A stretch of 64,000 bases of DNA from Rubrobacter aplysinae (GTDB lineage Bacteria > Actinomycetota > Rubrobacteria > Rubrobacterales > Rubrobacteraceae). Both the position numbers and the translations under genes were made by a program. The stretch is taken from the NCBI RefSeq assembly GCF_001029505.1, contig NZ_LEKH01000010.1:1-64000 (forward strand). Direction: 5' to 3'. The notes beneath the pieces were generated by a model. The model was not told the DNA's origin. It saw nothing but the letters and a program-made list of their open reading frames with translations, and did not search any database. Every line of letters begins with the position of its first letter. Positions within the stretch are counted from its first letter, which is position 1. Positions 16,137 through 24,725 of this stretch are shown here, one piece after another.

Positions 16137-17177
16137 ATGGGTGAGCACGAAGATACGGCGCAGGCGGAAGAGTTGAAGGATAGGCCGGAGGTCGTGCTGC
16201 TGGCCACCGGCGGTACGATAGCCTCGCGGCCGGACCCGGATGGCGGCGTCGTGGCCCGGGCTCCGGGAGAAGAGGTGCTCGACAGCGCCCCCCGGGTCCG
16301 GGAGCACGCACGGATCCGGGTGGAAGACGTGATGAACGTCGGGGCGTACCTGATGACCCCGGAGAGAATGATGACCGTCGCCGGACGCGTGAGGTCGGCG
16401 CTGGCCGACGAAGAGGTCGCCGGCGTCGTGGTTACCCACGGCACCGACACGATGGAGGAGACGGCCTACGTCGTGGATCTTCTACACGACGACGAGCGTC
16501 CCGTGGTCTTTACCGGGGCCCAGCGCAACGCAGCCGAGCCGGACACCGACGGCCCTCGCAACCTCACGGACGCCGTAAGGCTCGCCGCCTCTCCCCGGGC
16601 CCGCGGGATGGCTCCCACGATAATGATGTCCGGAAGCGTGGAGGCCGCCAGGGACGCGACCAAGGTGCACACCACGGCTCCCAGGGCTTTCGCCTCTCCG
16701 GGCCACGGGCCGCTGGGCGAGATAAACGACCGCGCGATCCACATCCCCCGCTCCCGGACGAGCCCGGACACCCTGGCCGGAGAGCCCCCGGAGTCCCCTC
16801 TGCCCCGCGTGGATCTCGTCAAGCTCTACGCTGGAGTGGACGGTCTCCTGGTACGCGCCTCGCGGGAGGCCGGAGCGGAAGGGGTCGTGATCGAGGGCTT
16901 CGGACTCGGCAACGCAAACCACGAGGTGATGGCCGAGGTAGAACGGTCCGTGGCAGCCGGCGTCACGGTAATGGTCGTCTCCCGTTGTGCCGAGGGACAC
17001 GCGGCACCGATCTACGGTAACGGCGGCGGCCACGACCTCGCGGTGGCCGGCGCGATCTTCGGCGGAGACCTCGGAGGACAGAAGGCCCGGCTACTCTTGA
17101 TGCTGGCGCTGGTCCGAGCCAGAGAAGGCGGCGCCTCAGACGTGCAGACCCTCCTCACGCCGCACCTGCAAGCCTGA
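16137..17177 (+). CDS. L-asparaginase
   Basis: A 346-residue class 1/2 L-asparaginase that hydrolyses asparagine to aspartate and ammonia. The two threonine signatures are clear: [10 protein letters not shown] with the nucleophile near Thr27, and [16 protein letters not shown] (about residues 95-110). [19 protein letters not shown] follows as in the family. I chose the ATG at 16137, preceded by ATAGGAG; upstream codons to 15975 are non-conserved. No signal peptide, so it is likely cytosolic. It may share a nitrogen-salvage role with the glutaminase 9 kb away, though nothing in the sequence links them. Confidence 0.9.
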   Translation: MGEHEDTAQAEELKDRPEVVLLATGGTIASRPDPDGGVVARAPGEEVLDSAPRVREHARIRVEDVMNVGAYLMTPERMMTVAGRVRSALADEEVAGVVVTHGTDTMEETAYVVDLLHDDERPVVFTGAQRNAAEPDTDGPRNLTDAVRLAASPRARGMAPTIMMSGSVEAARDATKVHTTAPRAFASPGHGPLGEINDRAIHIPRSRTSPDTLAGEPPESPLPRVDLVKLYAGVDGLLVRASREAGAEGVVIEGFGLGNANHEVMAEVERSVAAGVTVMVVSRCAEGHAAPIYGNGGGHDLAVAGAIFGGDLGGQKARLLLMLALVRAREGGASDVQTLLTPHLQA

Positions 17178-17316
17178 ATCCCCGGGTCCCAACCTCCCGC
17201 GGCTCCCGTGGCTCCCGCGGCCAGCCGCCTCCCCGGCTCCGGGTTTGCGTTGCGCACCGGACGCGCCTCTAGCAGAATACCGCCCACGATCCGCGATCTT
17301 CCGAGAAGGAGGCCAG

Positions 17317-18210
17317 ATGGCTGAGAAGGAAATTCTTGTAGCGTACGGGGTGGATGTGGACGCCGTGGCCGGCTGGCTCGGCTCCTACAGCGGCGAGGAC
17401 TCACCCGACGACATCTCGCGCGGGCTGTTTGCCGGCGAGGTTGGCTCACAGAGGATGCTCGACCTCTTCGACCGCTACGGTATAAAGACGAGCTGGTTCA
17501 TCCCCGGCCACTCCATAGAGACCTTCCCGGGCGAGATGGCCGAGGTGGTACGGCGCGGCCACGAGGTCGGTGTTCACGGATACTCCCACGAGAACCCTAT
17601 AGCGATGACCGAAAAGCAGGAAGAGAACGTCCTCCTGCGCTCCATAGAGCTGATAACAGACCTCCGCGGCGACCGCCCCACCGGCTACGTCGCCCCGTGG
17701 TGGGAGTTCTCGAACATAACTAACGAGCTGCTCCTAAGAAACGGCATCAAGTACGACCACTCGCTGATGCACAACGACTTCTCCCCGTACTACGTGCGCG
17801 TCGGCGACTCGTGGACCAAGATAGATTACTCAAAGCCCGCCGCCAAGTGGATGGAGCCCCTCGTGCGCGGCGAGGAGACGGAGCTTATAGAGATACCGGC
17901 CAACTGGTACCTCGACGACCTGCCCCCGATGATGTTCATCAAGGGCAACCCCAACAGCCACGGCTTCGTGAACCCCAAGGACATAGAGGATCTGTGGCGC
18001 GAGCAGTTTGACTGGGTCTACCGTGAGCTCGACTACGCCGTGTTCACCATGACCGTCCACCCCGATGTCTCGGGCCGGCCACAGAACCTCTTGATGCACG
18101 AGCGACTCATCGAGCACATAAACTCTCACGATGGCGTGCGGTGGTGCACCTTCGACGAGATCGCCGACGACTACGCCAGCCGCAACCCGCACCCGGATGG
18201 CAAGGGCTAA
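17317..18210 (+). CDS. Polysaccharide deacetylase of the HpPgdA/PuuE-like subgroup
   Basis: A 297-residue NodB-like metal-dependent deacetylase. The N-terminal part ([30 protein letters not shown]) is characteristic of the subgroup containing Helicobacter pylori peptidoglycan deacetylase HP0310. It is followed by [27 protein letters not shown] with the metal-binding histidines, and [10 protein letters not shown]. There is no signal peptide. The start ATG has an AAGGAGG six bases upstream. It is followed two bases later by the HW-motif gene and then a CobW GTPase. Substrate is uncertain because the subgroup also includes allantoinase-like members. Confidence 0.85.
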   Translation: MAEKEILVAYGVDVDAVAGWLGSYSGEDSPDDISRGLFAGEVGSQRMLDLFDRYGIKTSWFIPGHSIETFPGEMAEVVRRGHEVGVHGYSHENPIAMTEKQEENVLLRSIELITDLRGDRPTGYVAPWWEFSNITNELLLRNGIKYDHSLMHNDFSPYYVRVGDSWTKIDYSKPAAKWMEPLVRGEETELIEIPANWYLDDLPPMMFIKGNPNSHGFVNPKDIEDLWREQFDWVYRELDYAVFTMTVHPDVSGRPQNLLMHERLIEHINSHDGVRWCTFDEIADDYASRNPHPDGKG

Positions 18211-18212
18211 CC

Positions 18213-18575
18213 GTGTGCGTCCTCTGCGGCGACTCCATTACCCACCTGCACTGGACCGAGGAGAGCCGCCACGCCTCTGCGGTGGGCGGCGCCCAGGAAG
18301 ATAGCCGAAACACGGACCCCCAGGGCAGTCTACGGCGCGAGCGGATAAACCGGGCCCGGTTGGCAGACACGCTGGTAAGGTTCTACGGGCTCAAGCTAAG
18401 GGAGACACCGGGCAGGGACTACCAGCTCTCGGACGGCAAAGGTCGCTCGGCCCTCGTCGGGGATCTAGGGGAGCTGTGGCCCGAGGCCGAGCGGCTCGCC
18501 GGGCGCCCCGTGGACCCGCTGGACCCCGCACTCGTCGCCTCTCTCGGAGAACCTTCGCGGAAGTCCGGGCCTTGA
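18213..18575 (+). CDS. Small cysteine/HW-motif protein in a deacetylase-CobW operon
   Basis: A 120-residue protein that starts two bases after the deacetylase stop with GTG. Its N terminus reads VCVLCGDSITHLHWTEE: a C-x2-C pair followed by His-x-His-Trp, which looks suited to binding a metal ion. I associate this N-terminal pattern with small proteins encoded beside CobW GTPases, from general recall only. The C-terminal half (RINRARLADTLVRFYGLKLRE, YQLSDGKGRSALVGDLGELW) is a small alpha/beta part that I cannot assign. The last base triplet overlaps the probable TTG start of the GTPase, indicating coupling. Confidence 0.6.
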   Translation: MCVLCGDSITHLHWTEESRHASAVGGAQEDSRNTDPQGSLRRERINRARLADTLVRFYGLKLRETPGRDYQLSDGKGRSALVGDLGELWPEAERLAGRPVDPLDPALVASLGEPSRKSGP

Positions 18576-19675
18576 ACGGGGATCTTGAAGCGTGCAGTCT
18601 CCACACTGACGATGCTAACGGTACCGGCGGCAAGCTACCGGTAACGGTCGTGACCGGGTTTCTCGGTAGCGGCAAGACCACTTTGCTCTCGCGAATCCTG
18701 CGAGACCCGGCGCTCGCGAACACGGCGGTGCTGGTGAACGAGATCGGTGAGATCGGGCTAGACCACCACCTCCTGGAGCGCGTGGACGAGACGACGGTGC
18801 TCCTGGAGAATGGCTGCGTGTGCTGTACCCGGCGCGGGGAGCTCGCGGATGCGCTGCGGGATCTCCTGGAGCGCGAGTCCAGAGGAGAGACCGGAGGGGG
18901 AGCATTAGAGCGCGTGGTCGTCGAGACCAGCGGCCTGGCGGACCCCTCCCCGATCCCCTACACCATCCTCTCAGACCCTGTGCTGCGGCACCATTACGCT
19001 CCGGGACGGGTTGTCGCAACCGCCGACGCGGTAAACGGGGCGCTCCACCTGCGGGACAACCCGGAGTCGGTAGCCCAGATCGCGGCCTCTGACACGGTCT
19101 GCATTACCAAGGGAGACCTGGCCGATGGACAGACCGTAGGAGATCTGGAGCCCAGCATCCAGAAGATAAACCCCCACGCCAGGCTGGTTTCAGCCGGTAG
19201 CCAGGTAGCCTCGGACGTCTTTGGCTCCCCGCAACCGCAACGGGACTCCACACCGGGGGACGCGCACCCGCAAACCGGTAGAGTCTCACACTCCGCCCAC
19301 CACCTCGCAGACAACCGTTCCGGTGGTCCAGGCAGCGTAGAGACACTCTCGCTGACCTTCGGTGAACCACTGGACTGGACGGCGTTCGGCGTGTGGCTCT
19401 CTGCTGTGTTGCACGCCCACGGCGAGAAGGTGCTTCGCGTAAAGGGACTGCTGGATGCGGGAGGCCCGGGACCGGTCTCGGTAAACGGCGTCCAGCACGT
19501 TATACACCCGCCGCATCACCTGGAGCACTGGCCCGGAGACGCCGGGGGAGATAGCGGCCCGCAGAGTTCATCAGAGCGCCGCTCCCACCTGGTATTCATA
19601 ACCCGGGACGTGGATACCGCCACGCTGGAGGAGTCGCTGAGAGCCTTTACAACGCTCGACCACCCGGCACCATAA
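18572..19675 (+). CDS. CobW/P47K (COG0523) G3E-family GTPase, probable metallochaperone
   Basis: About 367 residues. The N-terminal G domain has VTGFLGSGKTTL (Walker A, about 28-38), the CxCC metal motif GCVCCTRR (Cys 82, 84, 85), and ETSGLADPSP. The C-terminal CobW_C domain follows a variable His-rich linker (SHSAHHLAD, HPPHHLEHW). These GTPases deliver zinc or cobalt to client enzymes. The likely start is the TTG at 18572, overlapping the upstream TGA in TTGA; no canonical codon near it fits better. The neighbouring deacetylase is a metalloenzyme and a possible client (inference). A Fur-family gene converges 43 bases downstream. Confidence 0.85.
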   Translation: MNGDLEACSLHTDDANGTGGKLPVTVVTGFLGSGKTTLLSRILRDPALANTAVLVNEIGEIGLDHHLLERVDETTVLLENGCVCCTRRGELADALRDLLERESRGETGGGALERVVVETSGLADPSPIPYTILSDPVLRHHYAPGRVVATADAVNGALHLRDNPESVAQIAASDTVCITKGDLADGQTVGDLEPSIQKINPHARLVSAGSQVASDVFGSPQPQRDSTPGDAHPQTGRVSHSAHHLADNRSGGPGSVETLSLTFGEPLDWTAFGVWLSAVLHAHGEKVLRVKGLLDAGGPGPVSVNGVQHVIHPPHHLEHWPGDAGGDSGPQSSSERRSHLVFITRDVDTATLEESLRAFTTLDHPAP

Positions 19676-19718
19676 GATTAATAATAGCCTCTGCAAACCT
19701 CGCCAGCCCCATTAGCCG

Positions 19719-20150
19719 CTATTCCGTGGAGCATAGGGGGCACAGGCCGCCCAGCATGATGCTCTTGCGGTCCACGACAAACCCTCCGCCGCCAGAGACT
19801 CTCAGGCTATTCACGCCTTCAAGGTATACATCGTAAAGCCGGCCGCAAGAGCTGCACCGGAAGTGGTGATGCTCCGGGTCGAGGTTGGCATCGTACAGTA
19901 AGGCTCCTCGTACCTCTACCACCTGTAGTAGCCCGGCCCGGACGAGCTCAGATAGTGCGTTGTACACGGTGGCCCGTCCCAGGTCCGGCAACTGTTGCCG
20001 GGCCCGGTCGAACACCTGCTCGGCGGTCAGATGCCGCTCCGATTCCTCCGTAAAAGAGGACCACACCGCCCGGCGCTGGGCCGTAACCTTCATCCCGGCC
20101 CCGCGCAGCCGCTCCTCGGCCTCTAGTTCGTTCCGCCTCATACGGTGCAT
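19719..20150 (-). CDS. Fur-family metalloregulator (Zur, PerR or Fur not resolved)
   Basis: A 143-residue Fur-type repressor. The winged helix is seen in HLTAEQVFDRARQQLPDLGRATVYNALSEL (split over two helices), then the metal site DPEHHHFRCSSCGRLYDV and the structural zinc pair near the C terminus, CPLC. Both CxxC pairs are present. I chose the ATG at 20150; a TTG at 20156 and an ATG at 20141 are alternatives. It lies between a CobW GTPase and a manganese catalase, which fit Zur and PerR roles respectively. The PerR-like box in the catalase promoter favours PerR slightly. Confidence 0.85.
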   Translation of the reverse strand: MHRMRRNELEAEERLRGAGMKVTAQRRAVWSSFTEESERHLTAEQVFDRARQQLPDLGRATVYNALSELVRAGLLQVVEVRGALLYDANLDPEHHHFRCSSCGRLYDVYLEGVNSLRVSGGGGFVVDRKSIMLGGLCPLCSTE

Positions 20151-20261
20151 GTACAACCGTCCTATACCCCTCGCAAACAGATGTCTGAAACTCTACGCTA
20201 GCAGGCCTGTCCCCGTAAATACGAACACCGCGGCGGTTCGGACGTATTACATGGGCACCAG

Positions 20262-20304
20262 ACACAAAAACGCGGTACGGCGTCCTGGTGAACGCCGTAC
20301 CGCG
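20262..20304 (-). terminator. Rho-independent terminator of the manganese catalase gene
   Basis: A perfect 13-bp inverted repeat (CGCGGTACGGCGT with ACGCCGTACCGCG, loop of 8) at 20271-20304, followed on the minus strand by TTTTTG. It lies 55 bases beyond the catalase stop codon. It is the clearest intrinsic terminator in the left half of the window. Confidence 0.88.
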
Positions 20305-20358
20305 ACTCTGGCCCCTTATCCCGGGCCGCCTGGGACCCTCGGATCGTTTTGGAGGAGA

Positions 20359-21249
20359 CTAGCTTATGCCGAGCTTCTTGGCGATCTCGTTCACGTCCTC
20401 CTCGCTGACGCCGGGGGCAAAGACCTGCGGCTCCGCGTCGAGATCCGGCACAGGCCCACCCTCGGGGATCTGGTCCAGCACCTCGCGCTCCTCGCCGGTA
20501 TCCACCTGCGCGCCGTTCCAGATCTGGCCCATGTCGTTGTAGTCGTTCTGGCTGAACTTGTAGATAAACTTGTGGAAGCCCTTGTCCATGAACTTCTTGG
20601 CGTGCGGGAAGTTCTTGCTCTCGATCTCCGGGATCGGCAGCAGCTTGGTGGCGTCCACGCCGGTCAGGTCGCCGAGCGCCTTGGCGTAGGCTTCCTGATG
20701 CACGCCGCCCCGGCAGATGAGGTACCCGATCATCTCGCGCGCCACCGGGTTACTCGTGGCCTCGTAGACCCGGATCTTGCCCATCCTGGCGCCGCTCTCC
20801 AAGAAGAAATTGTGCAGCAGGTCGAGCCGGAGGTTGCCGCTGTTGAATACGTTGGAGCTGTCCCAAGGTATGCCGCCCGGGTCCATCGGGAAAGATGACT
20901 GACCGGTGAACAGAAAATGCGCCGGGTTGCCGGCCTGCTTGGCGGCCGAGAGCGGCTCGCCGTCGGTGGCACCGTACGCCTCCGAGCCACCACTGAGCAT
21001 CAGGTTGATCGTGTTCGCAACCAGCTCGACGTGACCGAGCTCCTCCGCGGCGATGTTGGCGATGAGGTCATAGTAGGGCTTGACCTTGCTCTTGGCCCTC
21101 ATGTTGAAGGACTGGTGCATGTAGTTCATCAGGGTGGACATCTCGCCGAAACGTCCGCCCATGAGATCCTGCACGACCGCAGCCGCGTCGGGATCCGCCT
21201 CCTTGGGCTGCGGCAGCTCTACCTGTAGCTTGTCTATGCGGAGAAACAT
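20359..21249 (-). CDS. Manganese (non-heme) catalase
   Basis: A 296-residue dimanganese catalase that converts hydrogen peroxide to water and oxygen. The ferritin-like four-helix core is visible: GRFGEMSTLMNYMHQSF (Glu36), IAAEELGHVELV with the E-x2-H pair (Glu70, His73), and RICRGGVHQEAYA-type sequence near the second pair (read as LICRGGVHQE). Length matches the KatN/YdbD group. Start ATG has GGAGG upstream. It has its own promoter, operator and terminator. It is presumably part of oxidative stress defence, and consistent with the radiation- and desiccation-tolerant lifestyle known for Rubrobacter (inference). Confidence 0.95.
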   Translation of the reverse strand: MFLRIDKLQVELPQPKEADPDAAAVVQDLMGGRFGEMSTLMNYMHQSFNMRAKSKVKPYYDLIANIAAEELGHVELVANTINLMLSGGSEAYGATDGEPLSAAKQAGNPAHFLFTGQSSFPMDPGGIPWDSSNVFNSGNLRLDLLHNFFLESGARMGKIRVYEATSNPVAREMIGYLICRGGVHQEAYAKALGDLTGVDATKLLPIPEIESKNFPHAKKFMDKGFHKFIYKFSQNDYNDMGQIWNGAQVDTGEEREVLDQIPEGGPVPDLDAEPQVFAPGVSEEDVNEIAKKLGIS

Positions 21250-21389
21250 ACCCCTCCTTCTAAACCGGTTGCCCGGTACTCGTTAGATGCCCTTCCAACT
21301 CCACTAACTCCGTGTCTGGATTACCCCCAGACACCGGCCATAAAAACCATCCACCGACGATTTTTCGCGCCGTCATCCCGTAACCGTTA

Positions 21390-21404
21390 TCTTAACGATT
21401 ATGA
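21390..21404 (-). promoter_or_regulatory. Candidate PerR/Fur-type operator at the manganese catalase promoter
   Basis: On the minus strand TCATAAT-C-GTTAAGA forms an imperfect 7-1-7 palindrome (5 of 7 pairs) matching 10 of 14 defined positions of the PerR consensus TTATAATNATTATAA. It lies six bases downstream of the -10 box, about where repressors block initiation. A Fur-family gene is next to the catalase gene. Confidence 0.4.
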
Positions 21405-21409
21405 TTCCT

Positions 21410-21438
21410 AATTTAGACGACGTCCAAACAAAGGTCAA
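21410..21438 (-). promoter_or_regulatory. Promoter of the manganese catalase gene
   Basis: TTGACC (21433-21438) and TAAATT (21410-21415) are separated by exactly 17 bases on the minus strand, close to the sigma-70/SigA consensus. The start codon is about 160 bases downstream. The -35 box abuts the terminator hairpin of pckA. Confidence 0.68.
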
Positions 21439-21464
21439 GCCGGGAGGGTTGCCCCCCTCCCGGC
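21439..21464 (-). terminator. Hairpin downstream of pckA
   Basis: GCCGGGAGGG and CCCTCCCGGC form a perfect 10-bp stem with a 6-base loop, about 80 bases beyond the pckA stop. On the minus strand it is followed by TTGACCTTTGTTTGG rather than a pure T-run, so termination strength is uncertain. The sequence after the stem is also the -35 region of the catalase promoter. Confidence 0.6.
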
Positions 21465-21541
21465 CCGATACGCTTCGCATCTTCTCCTGCTCCCTCTGGG
21501 CTTCCGCCCAGCTCGGGTAAGCTCGGGTACTTCCGGGATTC

Positions 21542-23140
21542 TCAGGCCGAGGGTCCGGCCTCCATTACCTCCCGGTCCACCTCGCCTTCGAACTTCAGGA
21601 AGTTCTCCCGGAAGAGTGAGGCGAGACGTTCGGCCTGTTTATCGTAGGCCTCTTTGTCGGTCCAGGTCGCACGGGGGTCCAGTATCTCGGTCGGCACGCC
21701 CGGCACCTCCTCGGGGATGTTGAGCCCGAAGAACGGCTCGGTGCGGGTGCTACCGGGCTCTAGTCTGCCCTGTATTACCGCCCGGACCATCTCACGGGTT
21801 GCGGCTATGTCTATACGCTCGCCTTCACCGTAGGGGCCGCCGGACCAGCCGGTGTTGATCAGGTAGCACCGGCTGCCGTACTCCCTCAGCTTCTCCGAGA
21901 GCATCCGGGAGTAGGTGGTCGCCGGCAGTGGCAGGAAAGGAGCCCCGAAGCAGGTGGAGAAGGTGGCCTCGACCTCCGACTCCATATCCGCCTCGGTTCC
22001 GGCGAGCTTTGCGGTGTAGCCGGAGAGGAAGTAGTAGGCGGCCTGCTCCGGCGATAGCTCACTGATAGGGGGCAACACACCGAAGGCGTCGGCGGTCAGG
22101 AAGAGGACGGCGGACGGATGGCCGCCCTGACCGCTCTGTACGGCGCCGTCTATGTGCTCCAGCGGGTATGCCACGCGGGTGTTCTCGGTTATGGAGCCGT
22201 CCGTGTAGTCGACCTCGCGGGTCTTGCGGTCAATGCCCACGTTCTCCAGCACCGCGCCGAAGCGTATGGCGTGGTAGATCTGGGGCTCTTTCTCTTCGGA
22301 GAGGTCTATGGTCTTGGCGTAGCATCCGCCCTCGAAGTTGAAGATCCCAGTCTCCGACCAGCCGTGCTCGTCGTCGCCGATGAGGTAACGCGACGGGTCG
22401 GCGGAGAGCGTGGTCTTGCCGGTGCCGGAGAGGCCGAAGAAGAGCGCCACGTCCCCCTCCTCGCCCATGTTCGCCGAGCAGTGCATCGGGAATACGCCCT
22501 GGTCCGCCGGCAACACGAAGTTGAGGACCCCGAAGATGGATTTCTTGATCTCACCCGCATAAGCCGTGCCACACACCAGCACGACCTTTCGAGAGAAGTC
22601 CAGCCCCACGAAGGTCTCCGAGGCCGTCCCGTCTCTCTCGGGATCGCAGAGGAAACCGGGTACGCTGATAACGGTCCAGTCCGGCTCGAACTCGTCGAGC
22701 TCTTCTCTTTTCGGCCTGCGGAAAAGCTGCTGGGCGAACAGCGCCTGCCAGGCGTTCTCGGCGACCACCTGCACCCCGAGGCTGTATTCGGGGTCCGCGC
22801 CGGCGTGGGCGTCTACCACGTACAGCTCGTCGAGGTTCTCCAGGTAAGAGGTCGCCCTGCGGAGTATCCTGTCGAAGGCCTCGGAAGAGAAAGGCTGGTT
22901 CACCGCGCCCCAGCCCACCGTGTCGCGGGTCGCCTCATCCTCCACGATAAAACGGTCCTTGGGCGAACGCCCGGTGCGTTTTCCGGTCTTTGCCGCCAGG
23001 GCGCCATTCCCCGCCAACAAGCCTTCTCTCCTGCGCACCGCCGCTTCCACGAGGCGCGCTGGGGGCAGGTTCTCGTGTACCGCCCCGAGGTGCATGAGAC
23101 CGAACCTCTCCAAGGTTCTCTTGCGAGCCGCTACGTCCAT
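21542..23140 (-). CDS. pckA: Phosphoenolpyruvate carboxykinase (ATP)
   Basis: A 532-residue ATP-dependent PEP carboxykinase, converting oxaloacetate and ATP to PEP, carbon dioxide and ADP in gluconeogenesis. Visible motifs are KTGKRTGRSPKDRFIV, FGVLNFVLPADQGVFPMHCSANM, the kinase-1a loop FFGLSGTGKTTLSADP, and the metal-binding GDDEHGWSE. Length is typical. Most actinobacteria use the GTP enzyme, so the ATP type is notable for this phylum. The start ATG is preceded by GTGAGGGAAAG. It is monocistronic, with 255 bases to the upstream macrodomain gene. Confidence 0.97.
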   Translation of the reverse strand: MDVAARKRTLERFGLMHLGAVHENLPPARLVEAAVRRREGLLAGNGALAAKTGKRTGRSPKDRFIVEDEATRDTVGWGAVNQPFSSEAFDRILRRATSYLENLDELYVVDAHAGADPEYSLGVQVVAENAWQALFAQQLFRRPKREELDEFEPDWTVISVPGFLCDPERDGTASETFVGLDFSRKVVLVCGTAYAGEIKKSIFGVLNFVLPADQGVFPMHCSANMGEEGDVALFFGLSGTGKTTLSADPSRYLIGDDEHGWSETGIFNFEGGCYAKTIDLSEEKEPQIYHAIRFGAVLENVGIDRKTREVDYTDGSITENTRVAYPLEHIDGAVQSGQGGHPSAVLFLTADAFGVLPPISELSPEQAAYYFLSGYTAKLAGTEADMESEVEATFSTCFGAPFLPLPATTYSRMLSEKLREYGSRCYLINTGWSGGPYGEGERIDIAATREMVRAVIQGRLEPGSTRTEPFFGLNIPEEVPGVPTEILDPRATWTDKEAYDKQAERLASLFRENFLKFEGEVDREVMEAGPSA

Positions 23141-23395
23141 CTTTCCCTCACCCCTTTTTGAATGGCCTGTAAACCTCTCACCCCAAAGCCTCGGGAGGAT
23201 ACGCTACGAGAAGTACATCTCGGACGTGAAGTCTAACAAACTACCCCGCTAACCGCCGTGAGGGTACACGGCCGACTCCCGGCCCGACGTCGGCCATCAG
23301 CATGGCAGAAAAGAAGGGTTTTCCACCCCGTTTTCCCGCACCAGAATATCGTCATGCGGAAACTCTTCTACCGGATTCATTAACGGGCGGGCGCC

Positions 23396-23932
23396 TCAGC
23401 CGTCCACGAGCCGCAGGAGGGTCTGCTCGTGGACGGCGAGCCCCCGGTCGGAGAAGAGCACGAAGCGGACCAGGGAGACACTGTTCAGCCGGACCGTCTC
23501 GCCGAGCACCGCGTCGAGCGCGACGCCGGCCGCCTCCTCCAGTGGGTAGCCGAATGCCCCGGTAGACAGCGCGGGGAACGCTATGGAGCTAACACCTAGC
23601 CCTTCGGCGCGGGCCAGAGAGCCCAGGTAGCAGCGGGCTAGCAGCTCGGCCTCCGGCCGGTCCGAGCCGTAGACGGGGCCCAGGGCGTGTATCACGTACC
23701 GGTTCGGGAGGCCGTGGGCCCCGGTCACGGCGGTCTCGCCAGGTGAGATCGGGGCCAGCGGCCGGCACTCTCGCTCGAGACCGGGACCCGCCGCCCGGTG
23801 GATGGCTCCGGCCACGCCGCCCCCGGTCACAAGCTCCGCGTTCGCGGCGTTTACGACGGCGTCCACGTCGGGCTGGTAGGCGATGTCAGCCTTTACGCAC
23901 TCGACCGTTACTCCCCGCAATGATCTCCGCAC
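23396..23932 (-). CDS. Macrodomain protein (O-acetyl-ADP-ribose deacetylase/ADP-ribosylhydrolase type)
   Basis: A 178-residue stand-alone macrodomain. The ADP-ribose-binding features are present: ADIAYQPDVDAVVNAANAEL, TGGGVAGAIHRAAG, and FPALSTGAFGYPLEEAA. This is the MacroD/YmdB type, which removes ADP-ribose or acetyl groups from ADP-ribosylated substrates. It is the last gene of the rny-miaA-hflX run, 36 bases after the RibD-like gene. No ADP-ribosyltransferase or sirtuin is nearby. Confidence 0.88.
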   Translation of the reverse strand: MRRSLRGVTVECVKADIAYQPDVDAVVNAANAELVTGGGVAGAIHRAAGPGLERECRPLAPISPGETAVTGAHGLPNRYVIHALGPVYGSDRPEAELLARCYLGSLARAEGLGVSSIAFPALSTGAFGYPLEEAAGVALDAVLGETVRLNSVSLVRFVLFSDRGLAVHEQTLLRLVDG

Positions 23933-23968
23933 GACCCTTACCTCCCGCTACTCGGCCTCGACGACGCC

Positions 23969-24610
23969 TCAACCACGTTGCAGAGAGTACCTGAGATACA
24001 GCTCGCCACCGGACTCGTAGACGGAGATCAGCCGCATACCGGCCGGAGCTTCTAGAGCCTCTCCCGTGAGTATGTTCGCGGCCTCTCCCGCGGCGAGCTT
24101 AGGGGCGAAGGTCAGGAACAGCTCGTCGACCTTGCCGGCCCCGATCAGGCCCCGGTTCAGGCCGGGACCGCCCTCGACGAGCAGCCGCCTAACGCCGTAC
24201 TCCTGCCGCAGCACCGCGAGCGTCGTGCCGTATCCGGCGTCTTCCGGTATCCTCCGGGCCTCGCCTCTAGTAGAGAGTGTCTCCACAGCCTCGTCCGGGG
24301 CACCTTCCGAGATCAGGAACAGCAGCCGCTCCCCGGCGTTGTGGACGAGGTTATCCAGGGGCACCTGGCCGCTGCCGCTGATCACGACCCCCAGGAGGTC
24401 TCTTTCAGACATTTCGGGCATTTCGGGCACCATCCCGCGCAGGTCTTGCGGGAGCCCGAGGTTGATCTTCTCTTCCCTTACGGTACCGGCTCCGACCATA
24501 ACGGCGTCTACGCGGGAGCGCAGCAGGCGCATCACCAGCCGGTCAACCTGCCCGCCGATACCGCCCGCGCGGCCGTCCACCGTGATCTTGCCGTCTGCGG
24601 TGGAGACCAT
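23969..24610 (-). CDS. RibD C-terminal-type reductase domain protein (start unresolved)
   Basis: From the first canonical start (ATG 24610) the product has 213 residues. It shows MVSTADGKITVDGR, DAVMVGAGTVREE, LLVEGGPGLNRGLI and DELFLTFAPKLAAGE, the pattern of the RibD_C/dihydrofolate reductase-like fold (NADPH-dependent pyrimidine reductase of riboflavin synthesis). No deaminase domain is attached. The open frame continues upstream as RRLLPEPAELRAEEIYGG and RPCVALN, which looks like the family's real N terminus, to a GTA at 24715, ten bases after the hflX stop. No ATG, GTG or TTG occurs in that stretch. Function as true riboflavin enzyme is unproven. Confidence 0.75.
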   Translation of the reverse strand: MVSTADGKITVDGRAGGIGGQVDRLVMRLLRSRVDAVMVGAGTVREEKINLGLPQDLRGMVPEMPEMSERDLLGVVISGSGQVPLDNLVHNAGERLLFLISEGAPDEAVETLSTRGEARRIPEDAGYGTTLAVLRQEYGVRRLLVEGGPGLNRGLIGAGKVDELFLTFAPKLAAGEAANILTGEALEAPAGMRLISVYESGGELYLRYSLQRG

Positions 24611-24725
24611 GTTCAGCGCGACGCAGGGCCTTTCCGGCGGGGGCTCCGGAAACTGGAGGCCGCCGTAGATCTCCTCCGCCCTGAGCTCTGCCGGCTCTGG
24701 AAGTAGCCGCCTTACGAGCGGGTTT

